From positions 496,001-560,000 of the forward strand of contig JADKIA010000031.1 of assembly GCA_016721465.1 (NCBI GenBank): a stretch of 64,000 nucleotides of DNA. The letters run 5' to 3'. Below are positions 42,954-53,490 of the stretch, in pieces. Under the pieces are notes generated by a model. It saw only the letters and a program-made list of their open reading frames with translations. It searched no databases and was not told the DNA's origin. Within the stretch, counting starts at the first letter, position 1. Every line of letters begins with the position of its first letter. The position numbers and the translations under genes were made by a program. Source of the DNA: Ideonella sp. Its GTDB lineage: Bacteria; Pseudomonadota; Gammaproteobacteria; Burkholderiales; Burkholderiaceae_C.

Positions 42954-43520
42954 ATGTTGAACAGGTCGGATGAAAGTGGCGACGCCACGAAGCAAGCGCT
43001 CTCGGCGCTGATGGACGGCCAAACGTCCGAGACGGATGTGGCGGCCTTGTGCGCCCGTTGGCGTGGCGATGAGCAGGTGCGCCAGCGTTGGTTCGCCTAT
43101 CACTTGATCGGCGACGTGTTGCGGTCTGAGGACTTGGCCACACCGGTCGAGCACAACGAGGCTTTCCTGCAATCGCTGCGCCTTCGGCTTGCCGCAGAGC
43201 CCCTGCCTTTGGCATCGAGGCGCAACGTGATGCCAAAGCCGGCAAGGTTGAAATGGCAAGCCGCTGCCGCGGCCGCCGCAGCGGGTTTCGTTGCCGTGGC
43301 TGGCGTGATGGTGATGACGCGCCCGTTGCCCGATTCGAATCCAGCCAGCATGGCACGCAACGATCAGCCGATGCTGACTCTGGCCAGTGGCCGTGTGATC
43401 CGTGATGCTCAGTTGGATCGTTACCTTGCGGCGCACCGTCGCGTTTCCAACGGCGCATCCGTGGGCATGCCGGGCGCCGTGGTTCGCAGTGTCGACGCCA
43501 TCCTGATCGACGAGAAGTGA
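42954..43520 (+). CDS. rseA: Sigma-E anti-sigma factor RseA/MucA
   Basis: 188 residues. The N-terminal cytoplasmic part (~12-75, QALSALMDGQTSETDVAALC, WRGDEQVRQRWFAYHLIGDV) is the RseA_N domain that binds sigma-E. A basic stretch then precedes one membrane helix (~101-121, alanine-rich, ending VAVAGVMVM), and the C-terminal periplasmic section (~122-188) binds RseB. It overlaps rseB by GTGA at 43517. Confidence 0.93.
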   Translation: MLNRSDESGDATKQALSALMDGQTSETDVAALCARWRGDEQVRQRWFAYHLIGDVLRSEDLATPVEHNEAFLQSLRLRLAAEPLPLASRRNVMPKPARLKWQAAAAAAAAGFVAVAGVMVMTRPLPDSNPASMARNDQPMLTLASGRVIRDAQLDRYLAAHRRVSNGASVGMPGAVVRSVDAILIDEK

Positions 43521-44518
43521 CGCGTTCTGCCGTTTGCTTGGTGCGGCGCAGCCTGTGCTTGGGCTTGCCCTGGTCTGCGGGCCTTGCGCACGCGCCCGCA
43601 TGGGCGGAATCGCCAGCGTTTGACGCGGCCCAGTGGCTGGCGCGAGTGCAGCAAGCAGCGATCTCACGCAACTACCAAGGCACCTTGACGATCACCAGCG
43701 GCGGTGTGGTTTCGAGCAGCCGCGTCAGCCATCAGACGGATGGGCGTCAGCGATACGAACGCATCGACGCCCTTGACGGCCAGGCGCGTCAGCAATTGCG
43801 GCACAACGATGTCGTGGTGACACTTTGGCCGCAGGCCCGGGTGGCCGTTTTCGAGCCACAAGATGGGGTCTCGGATTTCCCTGCCCTGCCAGCCAGCCAG
43901 CAACGAGCGCTCGACAGCTACGAGGCGCGGCTGGTGGGCCAGGAGCGCATCGCGGGTGTCGAGGCCGATGTGGTGATGCTCAAGCCTCGCGACAATCTGC
44001 GTTTTGCCCAACGGCTTTGGGCCGAGCACGAGACGGGGTTGCTGATTCGCGCCGACATCCTGGGACCGCGGGGGGAGGTGCTCGAATCGTCGGCCTTCAC
44101 GGACCTCAAACTGGGTGGCAGGCTGCAGCCGGACATCGTGACTGGTCCAATGAAACGGCTGGACGGCTACAAGGTGCTGCGACCCCCGTCACAGCGCGTG
44201 CAACTCGATGCCGAAGGCTGGGTGCTCGGCAAACTGGTGCCTGGATTCCAGTTGCTCCAATGTGCGCGCCGCACGCTGGAATCGACGGCGGGCAGTGGTG
44301 ACGAGCGAGTGGTGCTGCAGGCTGTCTACTCCGACGGCCTCACCCATGTGTCGGTGTTCATTGAACCGTTTGACTCGCTGCGCCACAAGGCCATGCGCAC
44401 CAGTCTGGGCGCTACGCAGACAGTGATGAACCGCCAAGGTGATTGGTGGATCACGGTGGTGGGCGATGCGCCCATGGCCACGGTTCAACAATTCGAGGTG
44501 GGACTGCAGCGGCGATGA
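43517..44518 (+). CDS. rseB: Sigma-E regulatory protein RseB/MucB
   Basis: 333 residues from a GTG. A signal peptide (LCLGLPWSAGLAHAPAWAES) precedes two domains: a large lipoprotein-carrier-like beta domain (~35-215, QQAAISRNYQGTLTITSGG, QRYERIDALDGQARQQL, AHETG-type segment WAEHETGLLIRADILG) and a small C-terminal domain (~235-330, VYSDGLTHVSVFIEPFD, WWITVVGDAP). It sits in the periplasm, binds RseA and shields it from cleavage until envelope signals release it. Confidence 0.93.
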   Translation: MTRSAVCLVRRSLCLGLPWSAGLAHAPAWAESPAFDAAQWLARVQQAAISRNYQGTLTITSGGVVSSSRVSHQTDGRQRYERIDALDGQARQQLRHNDVVVTLWPQARVAVFEPQDGVSDFPALPASQQRALDSYEARLVGQERIAGVEADVVMLKPRDNLRFAQRLWAEHETGLLIRADILGPRGEVLESSAFTDLKLGGRLQPDIVTGPMKRLDGYKVLRPPSQRVQLDAEGWVLGKLVPGFQLLQCARRTLESTAGSGDERVVLQAVYSDGLTHVSVFIEPFDSLRHKAMRTSLGATQTVMNRQGDWWITVVGDAPMATVQQFEVGLQRR

Positions 44519-44610
44519 CACGCGCAACTGCCCGCTTGCCTTGAACCAGCGAAGTTACCGCAGTTGGTGTCGTTGTCCATTTGAATGAAATTGATTGAGG
44601 GATCAAAGTG

Positions 44611-46068
44611 ATGGAATCGTTCGCAGGACCCGTTCTGTTTCGGCGTGGCCGCCGCGTCGCACTGGCCATGGCGCTTGGTGGCGCAATGGTCTTGGCTGCG
44701 GATGCAGCACTCGGTGCAACAGCCAAAGGCGAGCTGCCCGACTTCACCGAATTGGTCGAGAAGGTCGGCCCCTCGGTGGTCAGCGTGCGCACCCTGGAGC
44801 GGGGCAAGTCGGTCGCCGGCGCCTTGGGCGGTGACCCCAACATGGAAGAGTTCCTGAAGCGTTTCGGCATTCCGATGCCGGGTGGCAGAAACAACCCCCG
44901 TGGCGGCAATGGCGACGACGAGCCGCAGCAGCGCGGCGTGGGTTCGGGCTTCCTGCTCACGGCGGATGGCTTCGTGATGACCAACGCCCATGTGGTGGAA
45001 GGCGCAGACGAGGTGATGGTGACGCTCACGGACAAGCGCGAGTTCAAGGCCCGCATCATCGGCGCTGACAAGCGCACGGACGTGGCCGTGGTCAAGATCG
45101 ACGCCACCGCATTGCCCGCCGTGCGCACGGGTGACGTCTCCCGGCTGAAAGTGGGCGAGTGGGTGATGGCCATTGGCTCGCCTTTTGGACTGGCCAACAG
45201 CGTCACCGCTGGCATCGTCAGCGCCAAGGGGCGCGAGACCGGTGAATTTCTGCCCTTCATCCAGACCGATGTGGCCATCAATCCGGGCAATTCGGGTGGG
45301 CCACTGATCAACATGCGCGGCGAGGTCGTGGGCATCAACTCGCAGATCTACAGCCGCTCTGGCGGCTACATGGGCATCGCATTCGCGATTCCCATCGACG
45401 AGGCCATGCGCGTGGCCGATCAACTGCGCGCGGGTGGCCGCGTCATCCGTGGGCGCATCGGCGTCGCAATTGCCCCCGTGACCAAAGAAGTGGCCGAGTC
45501 CATCGGTTTGGGCAAGCCCATGGGCGCATTGGTGCGCAGCGCCGAGAGCGGCGGGCCGGCGGACAAGGCAGGCATCGAGGCGGGCGACATCATCACGCGC
45601 GTCGATGGCAAGCTCATCGACAGTTCGGTCGATCTGCAGCGCATCGTCGGCAGCCTCAAGCCTGGTAGCCGTGTCCCGGTCCAACTGTTTCGCCGCGGCA
45701 GCCACCGAGACGTGACGGTGACCGTTGTCGAGTTCGAGCCAGAACAACAGGCTGGCGCCAAGCCCGTTGACTCCGGCGCGTCTGCGGCTTCGAAATCGGC
45801 GCTCGGCCTGGCGGTGTCGGATCTCAGTGAGGCGCAACGACGTGAGATGAAGCTGCGTGGTGGCGTGCGCGTGGAATCCGCCGAAGGCGCTGCCGCACGC
45901 GCCGGGCTGCGGCCGGGCGACGTGATTCTGGCAATCGACAACGTCGACGTCGCCGACGTCAAGCAGTTCGCCGCGCTGGCGTCCAAAGCCGAGAAGCTCA
46001 AGACCGTGAGCTTGATGGTTCGTCGAGGGGAGTGGGTCAACTATCTGGTGCTGAAGCCCGGGCGGTGA
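44611..46068 (+). CDS. DegP/MucD-type periplasmic serine protease
   Basis: 485 residues from the ATG at 44611 (GTG 44608 is an alternative), with a GAGGGA site. A signal peptide (ALAMALGGAMVLAADAALGA) is followed by the trypsin-like domain with His in VMTNAHVVEGA, Asp in DKRTDVAVVKI and Ser in NPGNSGGPLINM, then two PDZ domains (~275-375 and ~400-480, AGLRPGDVILAIDNV). It degrades misfolded envelope proteins and belongs to the sigma-E response. It closes the rpoE-rseA-rseB operon after a 92-base gap. Confidence 0.95.
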   Translation: MESFAGPVLFRRGRRVALAMALGGAMVLAADAALGATAKGELPDFTELVEKVGPSVVSVRTLERGKSVAGALGGDPNMEEFLKRFGIPMPGGRNNPRGGNGDDEPQQRGVGSGFLLTADGFVMTNAHVVEGADEVMVTLTDKREFKARIIGADKRTDVAVVKIDATALPAVRTGDVSRLKVGEWVMAIGSPFGLANSVTAGIVSAKGRETGEFLPFIQTDVAINPGNSGGPLINMRGEVVGINSQIYSRSGGYMGIAFAIPIDEAMRVADQLRAGGRVIRGRIGVAIAPVTKEVAESIGLGKPMGALVRSAESGGPADKAGIEAGDIITRVDGKLIDSSVDLQRIVGSLKPGSRVPVQLFRRGSHRDVTVTVVEFEPEQQAGAKPVDSGASAASKSALGLAVSDLSEAQRREMKLRGGVRVESAEGAAARAGLRPGDVILAIDNVDVADVKQFAALASKAEKLKTVSLMVRRGEWVNYLVLKPGR

Positions 46069-46377
46069 GGCCAAGAACCCATTCATCCGTCAGAACCCAC
46101 ACGAGCGGAGGAGCCAGTCGGCCCGTCGTCCGACTTGGGCGGCGGGTCTTTCCGCATCGCGGCAAGATTTTCGATGCGAGTGCTTGCAAACATTTGTCGC
46201 CAAGATGCGGCTTCAGCCTGGATATTTGGCTCGGCCAAGTTGGTGATCATTTGCTTCGTTTTCAACAACACCCGATTGCATCCGCAGACAGTTAGAATCA
46301 GCGACTGCAACGCAACTTTCCAATCGGTTTTCGCCAATCGACCTGATCAGGAAGTCGCCACTCACTTGACAAATCAC

Positions 46378-46398
46378 CCTGTTGATAACCTGTTGATA
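46378..46398 (+). repeat. Tandem direct repeat CCTGTTGATA, two copies one helical turn apart
   Basis: CCTGTTGATA occurs at 46378-46387 and 46389-46398 with a single base between, and a shorter CCTGTTG recurs at 46406-46412. The core TGTTGATAA differs from the DnaA-box consensus TGTGGATAA at one base. It may be a protein-binding site in the lepA upstream region. Confidence 0.5.
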
Positions 46399-46483
46399 TC
46401 ATTTTCCTGTTGGCGGCCTGCAACGGCCGGAAAACAAGCAACGGCGCGGCTTCCAGCCTGGAGCTTTTGGCTACAATGAAAGC

Positions 46484-46548
46484 CCAACAAGCAGTTGCCA
46501 TACACTTTTGTTGGAAGGCGCGTCTCCCTTTGGACGTGCCTTTTTTTT
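46484..46548 (+). ncRNA. Candidate small RNA or terminated leader upstream of lepA
   Basis: A TACAAT box (46472-46477) is followed by a short stem (CCAACAA 46484-46490 with TTGTTGG 46508-46514) and a terminator hairpin ending in eight T. A discrete RNA of about 65 bases would result. The -35 region is weak, so this is a prediction from layout only; it could instead be just the terminator of the degP operon. Confidence 0.35.
46515..46548 (+). terminator. Rho-independent terminator between degP and lepA
   Basis: GGCGCGTC (46517-46524) pairs with GACGTGCC (46533-46540), including one G-U pair, around TCCCTTTG, followed by TTTTTTTT (46541-46548). It is the clearest terminator in the region and separates the sigma-E operon from lepA. 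Confidence 0.85.
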
Positions 46549-46606
46549 AGCTTCAGCACGGGCCTGGCGGCCCTTCACATCGCCAAGGCGGTGTGAGCTT
46601 GCGCTG

Positions 46607-46623
46607 AAACGGCTGCGCCGTTT
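46607..46623 (+). promoter_or_regulatory. Small hairpin in the lepA leader
   Basis: AAACGGC (46607-46613) pairs with GCCGTTT (46617-46623) around TGC, ending 32 bases before the lepA ATG and followed by a short pyrimidine stretch. It resembles a weak terminator; an attenuation or mRNA-stability role is possible. Confidence 0.35.
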
Positions 46624-46655
46624 TCTTGTCGGCGCAAGCGACATTCCTCGAGCGC

Positions 46656-48464
<1,809 letters not shown>

Positions 48465-48469
48465 AACCC

Positions 48470-49441
48470 ATGATGAGCGCACTCACGGCCGCACTCGGCG
48501 CCGTCCTGTTGGTCTATGGTGGCGGGTGGTACCTGGGATACTGGATCGGCAATTTCTCGCTGTTGCTGTTTGTCCTGGCCCTGGTCACTGGCGCCTATTG
48601 GGTGGCGGAGCGGTTTCGATTCGCGCCGGCGCGGCAGGCGGCAGCGGAGGCGCTGGCCGCGCAAGACGCTCAGCGCCGCGCCGGCCTTGCCAAGATGGGC
48701 ATCGAAAAGGTGGACGGTGACATCGAAGCCGCGCGCCACAGGCTGCTGGCCCAGCCTTGGTGGCTGGACTGGACGGCGGGTCTCTTTCCGGTGATCCTGG
48801 CCGTTTTCTTGCTTCGCTCGTTCCTGTTCGAGCCCTTCAAGATTCCTTCGGGGTCGATGATCCCGACCTTGCTGGTCGGTGACCTGATCCTGGTGAACAA
48901 GTTTCACTATGGCGTGCGCCTGCCGGTGCTCAACACCAAGATCATTGCCAACCACGATCCCAAGCCGGGCGACGTGATGGTGTTCCGATACCCGGTGGAC
49001 ACCAGGGTGGACTACATCAAGCGCGTCGTGGGTGTGCCGGGCGACGAAGTTGCCTATCTGAACCAGAAGCTCACCGTCAACGGCAAGCCGATCGAGACGC
49101 GGGCCGATGGCGACTTCTACGAAGAAGACAGCATGCGCTATGTGCCACGTTTCACCGAGAAGCTCGGCAGCGTGGAGCACCGCATCCTGGTAAATCCGAA
49201 GTACACGCCCTTCTATGGGCCGGACCCCAAGACCTTTCCGATGGCCGAGGCCTGTCGCTACAGCGCCGAAGGCGTGGTGTGCAAGGTGCCGGCGGGCCAC
49301 TATTTCATGATGGGCGACAACCGCGACAACTCACAGGACTCGCGCTTCTGGGGCTTCGTGCCGGACCAGAATATCGTTGGCCGCGCCTTCCTCGTCTGGA
49401 TGAACTTTGGCAACCTGAAACGCATTGGTTCCTTCGATTGA
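48470..49441 (+). CDS. lepB: Signal peptidase I
   Basis: 323 residues. Two N-terminal membrane helices (~3-20 and ~25-45) and a third (~103-120, TAGLFPVILAVFLLRSFLF) precede the catalytic domain: Ser in IPSGSMIPTLLVGD, Lys in YIKRVVGVPGDEV, and the GDNRDNSQDSRFWGFVPDQN box. It cleaves signal peptides of exported proteins at the inner membrane. The frame is open further upstream inside lepA, but the ATG at 48470 fits the family. Confidence 0.97.
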   Translation: MMSALTAALGAVLLVYGGGWYLGYWIGNFSLLLFVLALVTGAYWVAERFRFAPARQAAAEALAAQDAQRRAGLAKMGIEKVDGDIEAARHRLLAQPWWLDWTAGLFPVILAVFLLRSFLFEPFKIPSGSMIPTLLVGDLILVNKFHYGVRLPVLNTKIIANHDPKPGDVMVFRYPVDTRVDYIKRVVGVPGDEVAYLNQKLTVNGKPIETRADGDFYEEDSMRYVPRFTEKLGSVEHRILVNPKYTPFYGPDPKTFPMAEACRYSAEGVVCKVPAGHYFMMGDNRDNSQDSRFWGFVPDQNIVGRAFLVWMNFGNLKRIGSFD

Positions 49442-49464
49442 GCGCTCGTGGCAAGATTGGCACC

Positions 49465-49833
49465 ATGAAGCAGCATCTCCGCCCTCGCTCCGGTCAACGC
49501 GGTGTGACCATGATCGGACTGTTGTTCTGGGCCATCTTGGTCGGATTTGCCGGCTACACGATCATCCGTGTTGTGCCCACGGTGGTGGAATACCGCGCCA
49601 TCCGCTCCGCCATTGACCGAATCGCCGCGTCCCCACCGTCCACCGTGGCAGGTGTCCGGGCAGCCTTCGATCGGCAGACGGAGATCGAACAATTGATCAC
49701 GTCGATCACCGGCAAGGATCTCACGATCACCAAGGAGAACGAGAAGGTGGTGATTGCCTTCGCGTACGACAAGGAGATCGAATTGGTGGCTCCGGTCTTC
49801 CTGGTCATCAAGTACGAGGGTCGATCGAAGTGA
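49465..49833 (+). CDS. DUF4845 family membrane protein
   Basis: 122 residues. A basic N-terminus (KQHLRPRSGQRGVTMIG) leads to one membrane helix (~15-38, with FWAILVGFAGYTIIRVVP), then a periplasmic domain (VVEYRAIRSAIDRIA, VRAAFDRQTEIEQLITSITG, DKEIELVAPVFLVIKYEG). The pseudopilin-like N-terminus and this layout define the DUF4845 family, found between lepB and rnc in many beta- and gammaproteobacteria. Function unknown. Confidence 0.9.
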   Translation: MKQHLRPRSGQRGVTMIGLLFWAILVGFAGYTIIRVVPTVVEYRAIRSAIDRIAASPPSTVAGVRAAFDRQTEIEQLITSITGKDLTITKENEKVVIAFAYDKEIELVAPVFLVIKYEGRSK

Positions 49834-50582
49834 ATCCGACGGCCGAAGATGGCCGTGGAGACTCTCAGGATCGCGCCATGGACACCCCTCTCGCGGCCTT
49901 GCAGAGGCGGCTTGGCCACATGTTCGCGGACCCGCAGCTCCTGCAGCGTGCCCTCACCCACCGCAGCTTTGGCGTCGACCACAACGAACGGCTGGAGTTT
50001 CTGGGCGATGCGGTGTTGAACCTGGCGGTGTCGAGCCTGTTGTTCGAGCGCTTTTCGGGCTCGGACGAGGGCGACCTGACTCGCGTTCGAGCCCACCTGG
50101 TGCGGGAGGAAAGCCTGCACCGTGCAGCCCTCACGCTGGCCCTGCCAGCGGTGCTGCGCCTGTCCGAAGGCGAGGCGCGAGGCGGCGGCGCGCAGCGGCC
50201 GTCGATCCTGGCAGATGCGCTGGAGGCCTTGATCGGGGCCATCTACCTCGACGGGGGCTTCGATCCGGCCGTGGGACTGGTCCGACGCCTGTTTGGCGAA
50301 CTGATCACCGGATCCGAGGCCGACAGCTGGCGCAAGGATGCCAAGACCGAATTGCAGGAATGGCTGCAAGCCCGTCGCTTGCCGGTGCCCACGTACCGCA
50401 TTGTCGCCACGCGCGGGCAGGCACATGCACAGACCTTTGAAGTCGAATGTGCGGTGCCTGTGCTCAGCGTGGCCGAACCAGGTGAAGGCCGCTCTCGCCG
50501 CACGGCCGAGCAAGAGGCTGCACGCCGCCTGCTGGCCCGGCTGGTGGCCAGCGATCAACATGGCGGCGCCTTGCGATCATGA
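49830..50582 (+). CDS. rnc: Ribonuclease III
   Basis: 250 residues from a GTG overlapping the previous stop (GTGA); the ATG at 49878 gives a more typical 234-residue protein and may be the true start. Catalytic motif HNERLEFLGDAVLNLAVSSL, second acidic site LADALEALIGAIYLDGGF, and a C-terminal double-stranded RNA-binding domain (DAKTELQEWLQARRLPVPTY). It cleaves rRNA precursors and structured mRNA. It overlaps era by ATGA at 50579. Confidence 0.95.
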   Translation: MNPTAEDGRGDSQDRAMDTPLAALQRRLGHMFADPQLLQRALTHRSFGVDHNERLEFLGDAVLNLAVSSLLFERFSGSDEGDLTRVRAHLVREESLHRAALTLALPAVLRLSEGEARGGGAQRPSILADALEALIGAIYLDGGFDPAVGLVRRLFGELITGSEADSWRKDAKTELQEWLQARRLPVPTYRIVATRGQAHAQTFEVECAVPVLSVAEPGEGRSRRTAEQEAARRLLARLVASDQHGGALRS

Positions 50583-51502
50583 GTAATCCAGAGTCAACCA
50601 TTCCCCTCGACAACGGCGTCCCAGTTACGCGCTGTGGCTTGGTGGCCATCGTGGGCCGACCCAATGTGGGCAAGTCCACGTTGCTCAACGCCCTGGTCGG
50701 GCAAAAGATCAGCATCACTTCACGCAAGGCACAGACCACGCGGCACCGCATCACGGGGGTGCGCACCGAGGGCGACGCGCAGATCATTTTTGTGGACACA
50801 CCGGGTTTTCAGACCAAGCATGGCACGGCGCTGAACCGCAACCTCAATCGCACGGTGCACGGTGTGTTGGCCGATGTGGACGTGGTGTTGTTCTTGGTCG
50901 AGGCGGGCCGCTTCGGGCTGGACGACGCCAAGGTGCTGGCCCTCTTGCCACCCGACAAGCCCGCGGTGCTGGTGGCCAACAAGCTCGATGCCGTGCAGCG
51001 TCGCAACGACATGCTGCCTTGGCTAAAGAGCATGCAGGAGCGCCACGCCTTCGCTGAGTTCGTGCCCATGTCGGCACACAAGCTTGACGACGTCAAGCGC
51101 TTGTTCGAGATCGTCAAGCCCTACCTGCCTGAGCAGCCCTGGATGTACGACGCCGAGGCGCTCACCGACCGCAGCGACCGCTTTCTTGCATCCGAGCTGA
51201 TCCGCGAGAAGCTGTTCCGCCTCACCGGCGACGAGCTGCCCTACAGCGCCACCGTGGTGATCGACAAGTTCGAGGAAGAAGGCAACCTGCGCCGCATCGC
51301 CGCCACCATCGTGGTCGAGCGTGACGCCCACAAGGGCATGGTCATCGGCGACGGTGGCGAGCGCCTCAAGCGCATTGGCAGTGAAGCGCGACAGGACCTG
51401 GAGCGACTGATGGGCGTCAAGGTCTTCCTCGAGCTGTGGGTCAAGGTGCGCTCGGGCTGGGCCGACAGCGAGGAGCACCTGCGCTCCTACGGCTACGAAT
51501 AG
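50579..51502 (+). CDS. era: GTPase Era
   Basis: 307 residues. GTPase motifs GRPNVGKSTLLNALVGQKIS, DTPGF, ANKLD; then a C-terminal KH domain (MVIGDGGERLKRIGSEARQD, FLELWVKVRSGWADSE). It binds 16S rRNA and is needed for 30S assembly. It is downstream of rnc, with which it is commonly co-expressed, and its final base overlaps the recO start. Confidence 0.97.
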   Translation: MSNPESTIPLDNGVPVTRCGLVAIVGRPNVGKSTLLNALVGQKISITSRKAQTTRHRITGVRTEGDAQIIFVDTPGFQTKHGTALNRNLNRTVHGVLADVDVVLFLVEAGRFGLDDAKVLALLPPDKPAVLVANKLDAVQRRNDMLPWLKSMQERHAFAEFVPMSAHKLDDVKRLFEIVKPYLPEQPWMYDAEALTDRSDRFLASELIREKLFRLTGDELPYSATVVIDKFEEEGNLRRIAATIVVERDAHKGMVIGDGGERLKRIGSEARQDLERLMGVKVFLELWVKVRSGWADSEEHLRSYGYE

Positions 51503-52287
51503 TGGCCAAGGCCAACGGGCCGCAATCGGCCTATGTGCTTCACCAGTGGGCCTGGAGCGAGACCAGCGTCATCCTCGACCTGTTCACGCGCGAGCAGGGC
51601 AGGGTGGCGGCCGTTGCCAAGGGGGCCAAGCGCCCGTATTCGCAATTGCGCAGCGTGCTGTTGCCCTTCCAGCGGATTGCGGTCACGCTCGGCCGATCGA
51701 AAGTCGATGAGGGCAGTGACATCGTCACCTTGCGGTCGGCGGAATTCGCAGGGGGCGCGCCCAGCCTGCCTTCTGAACGGCTCTTCTCGGGCTTTTACCT
51801 CAACGAGCTGTTGATGAAGTTGCTGGCGCGGCAGGACGCCCATCCGCGCCTGTTCGATGCCTATGCCGAGACCCTGTTGACGCTGGCCACCCGCGAACCC
51901 GGCGCCGACGAGGCCACGCTGAGGGCGTTCGAACTGACGCTCTTGCGTGAGACCGGCGTGCTGCCGGCGCTCGACTGCAGCACGCTCACGCAGGAGCCGT
52001 TGCGCGATGATCGAAACTACACGATGCGCCCCGAGGCCGGGCTGGTGGTCGCCGCGCGCGACGAGCCTGCACTCAGCGCTGCACAGTGCCTGGCCCTGCA
52101 GACCGCGCTCGATGCCCGGCATGCCGAAGCCCTGCGCTCAGCCACCGCCGCTGCGCTGGGTGCGCTGAAGCTGCAGCTGCGCGCCATGCTTGCCTATCAT
52201 CTGGGGTCGCCGCCCCTGCGCACGCGGCAGGCGATGCTGGACGTGCGCCGCCTGCTCGAAGTTCCTGTTGAAAGTGTCCGCCCATGA
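51502..52287 (+). CDS. recO: DNA repair protein RecO
   Basis: 261 residues from a GTG that shares one base with the era stop. The N-terminal OB fold (AYVLHQWAWSETSVILDLFT, GRVAAVAKGAKRPYSQLRSV) is followed by a helical domain (LFSGFYLNELLMKLLARQDA, LRETGVLPALDCS) and a conserved C-terminal helix. The zinc-binding cysteines of some RecO proteins are not present. It mediates RecA loading in the RecF pathway. It overlaps pdxJ by four bases. Confidence 0.94.
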   Translation: MAKANGPQSAYVLHQWAWSETSVILDLFTREQGRVAAVAKGAKRPYSQLRSVLLPFQRIAVTLGRSKVDEGSDIVTLRSAEFAGGAPSLPSERLFSGFYLNELLMKLLARQDAHPRLFDAYAETLLTLATREPGADEATLRAFELTLLRETGVLPALDCSTLTQEPLRDDRNYTMRPEAGLVVAARDEPALSAAQCLALQTALDARHAEALRSATAAALGALKLQLRAMLAYHLGSPPLRTRQAMLDVRRLLEVPVESVRP

Positions 52288-53075
52288 ACCCGCTCGTCGG
52301 TCCCGAATCCTCGCACCGCCCATCGCGCACCGCACTGTCGGTGAACGTCAACAAAATCGCGTTGTTGCGCAACACGCGGCACTTGGGCATTCCCGACGTC
52401 GTGGGCCTTTCAAGGCTCTGCCTGGAGGCCGGCGCGCAAGGCATCACCGTGCACCCCAGGCCCGACGAACGTCACATCCGCGCAGGCGATGTGCTCGACC
52501 TGGCTGCACTGATGAAGCAATGGCCGCAGGCCGAGTACAACATCGAGGGCAATCCGTTCCACAACCTGATGGGATTCGTTCGGCAGGTGCGCCCACACCA
52601 ATGCACCTTCGTGCCCGACAGCGCCGACCAGTTCACGTCCGATCACGGCTGGCTTTTCCCTGCCGACATGGAGCGCCTGAAGCCCATGATCGCCGAGGCG
52701 CGGTCGCTCGGTGTGCGCGTGAGCCTGTTCATGGACCCGTTGCCCGAGATGATGGTCGCCGCACGTGCGGCAGGCGCCGATCGCGTGGAGCTCTACACCG
52801 AAGGCTTTGCCAGTGCCTTTGGCACGCCAAGACAGGATCTGGTGCTGGCGAACTACGTGGCGGCGGCAAAGGCGGCGATGGCCTGCGGCCTGGAGGTGAA
52901 CGCCGGGCACGACCTCAATCGCGAAAACCTCAGCCCCTTCCTGCGCGCCGTGCCGGGTGTGCTGGAGGTGTCCATTGGCCATGCGCTCGTCGCCGACGCG
53001 CTGGAGCTCGGCTTGGCGGAAACCGTGCGCGACTACCAGCGCTGCATCCAGCGCGCCTTTGCGCCCAGCACATGA
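52284..53075 (+). CDS. pdxJ: Pyridoxine 5'-phosphate synthase
   Basis: 263 residues. VNVNKIALLRNTRHL, the HPRPDERHI motif, YNIEGNP, VSLFMDPLPEMM, VELYTEGFA, VNAGHDLNRENLSPFL and VSIGHALVADALELG are the PdxJ active-site segments. It condenses 1-deoxyxylulose 5-phosphate with 3-amino-2-oxopropyl phosphate to form vitamin B6 phosphate. It is followed by acpS, as in most proteobacteria. Confidence 0.97.
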   Translation: MNPLVGPESSHRPSRTALSVNVNKIALLRNTRHLGIPDVVGLSRLCLEAGAQGITVHPRPDERHIRAGDVLDLAALMKQWPQAEYNIEGNPFHNLMGFVRQVRPHQCTFVPDSADQFTSDHGWLFPADMERLKPMIAEARSLGVRVSLFMDPLPEMMVAARAAGADRVELYTEGFASAFGTPRQDLVLANYVAAAKAAMACGLEVNAGHDLNRENLSPFLRAVPGVLEVSIGHALVADALELGLAETVRDYQRCIQRAFAPST

Positions 53076-53085
53076 AGTGAGCGGC

Positions 53086-53490
53086 ATGATCTACGGCATC
53101 GGCACCGACATCTGCGACATCCGGCGCATGCGCGAGACCCTGTCGCGACGCGGCGATCGCTTTGCCGAGAAGGTGCTGGGCCCCGCCGAGATCGAGGTGT
53201 TCCGCGCGCGCCGTGCAAGGGTCGAGGCGCGTGGCATCAGCTACCTGGCCACGCGCTTCTCGGCCAAGGAGGCGTTCTCCAAGGCCATCGGGCTGGGCAT
53301 GCGCATGCCCATGACCTGGCGCGCCTGCGAGATCCTCAACGGCCCGGGCGGCAAGCCCCGCATCCAGCTCCACGGCACACTGGCCGAATGGTTCGCCGAA
53401 CGGCACCTGCAGGCACACGTGAGCGTCACCGACGAACTCGACCACGCCGTCACCTTCGTGGTGGTGGAACAAGGCACGACCAACCCATGA
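53086..53490 (+). CDS. acpS: Holo-ACP synthase
   Basis: 134 residues. GIGTDICDIRRM (metal-binding Asp) and TRFSAKEAFSKAIGLGM (catalytic Glu, Lys) are the AcpS signatures, with a C-terminal VSVTDELDHAVTFVVVEQ strand pair. It transfers 4'-phosphopantetheine from CoA to apo-ACP, activating the AcpP encoded at 40.3 kb. It overlaps nagZ by ATGA at 53487. Confidence 0.96.
   Translation: MIYGIGTDICDIRRMRETLSRRGDRFAEKVLGPAEIEVFRARRARVEARGISYLATRFSAKEAFSKAIGLGMRMPMTWRACEILNGPGGKPRIQLHGTLAEWFAERHLQAHVSVTDELDHAVTFVVVEQGTTNP

Larger units (their letters stand above)
46069..46655. other. 587-base intergenic region before lepA, AT-richer than its surroundings
   Basis: No convincing gene lies here: open frames on both strands are short, start on rare codons or have unnatural composition. 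The stretch holds a tandem 11-bp-spaced repeat (46378-46398), a TACAAT -10-like box (46472-46477), an intrinsic terminator (46515-46548) and a second hairpin (46607-46623). It may encode a short RNA or the lepA leader. Confidence 0.6.

Noticed and set aside
46083..46337. 84-residue minus-strand frame in the gap before lepA
   Set aside because: It starts on a TTG without a ribosome site and shows no recognised family; composition is ambiguous, so the evidence is too weak.
52190..53080. 296-residue plus-strand frame overlapping recO and pdxJ
   Set aside because: Shadow frame: pdxJ in the other phase has all active-site motifs, and this product is Arg/Gly-rich without domains.
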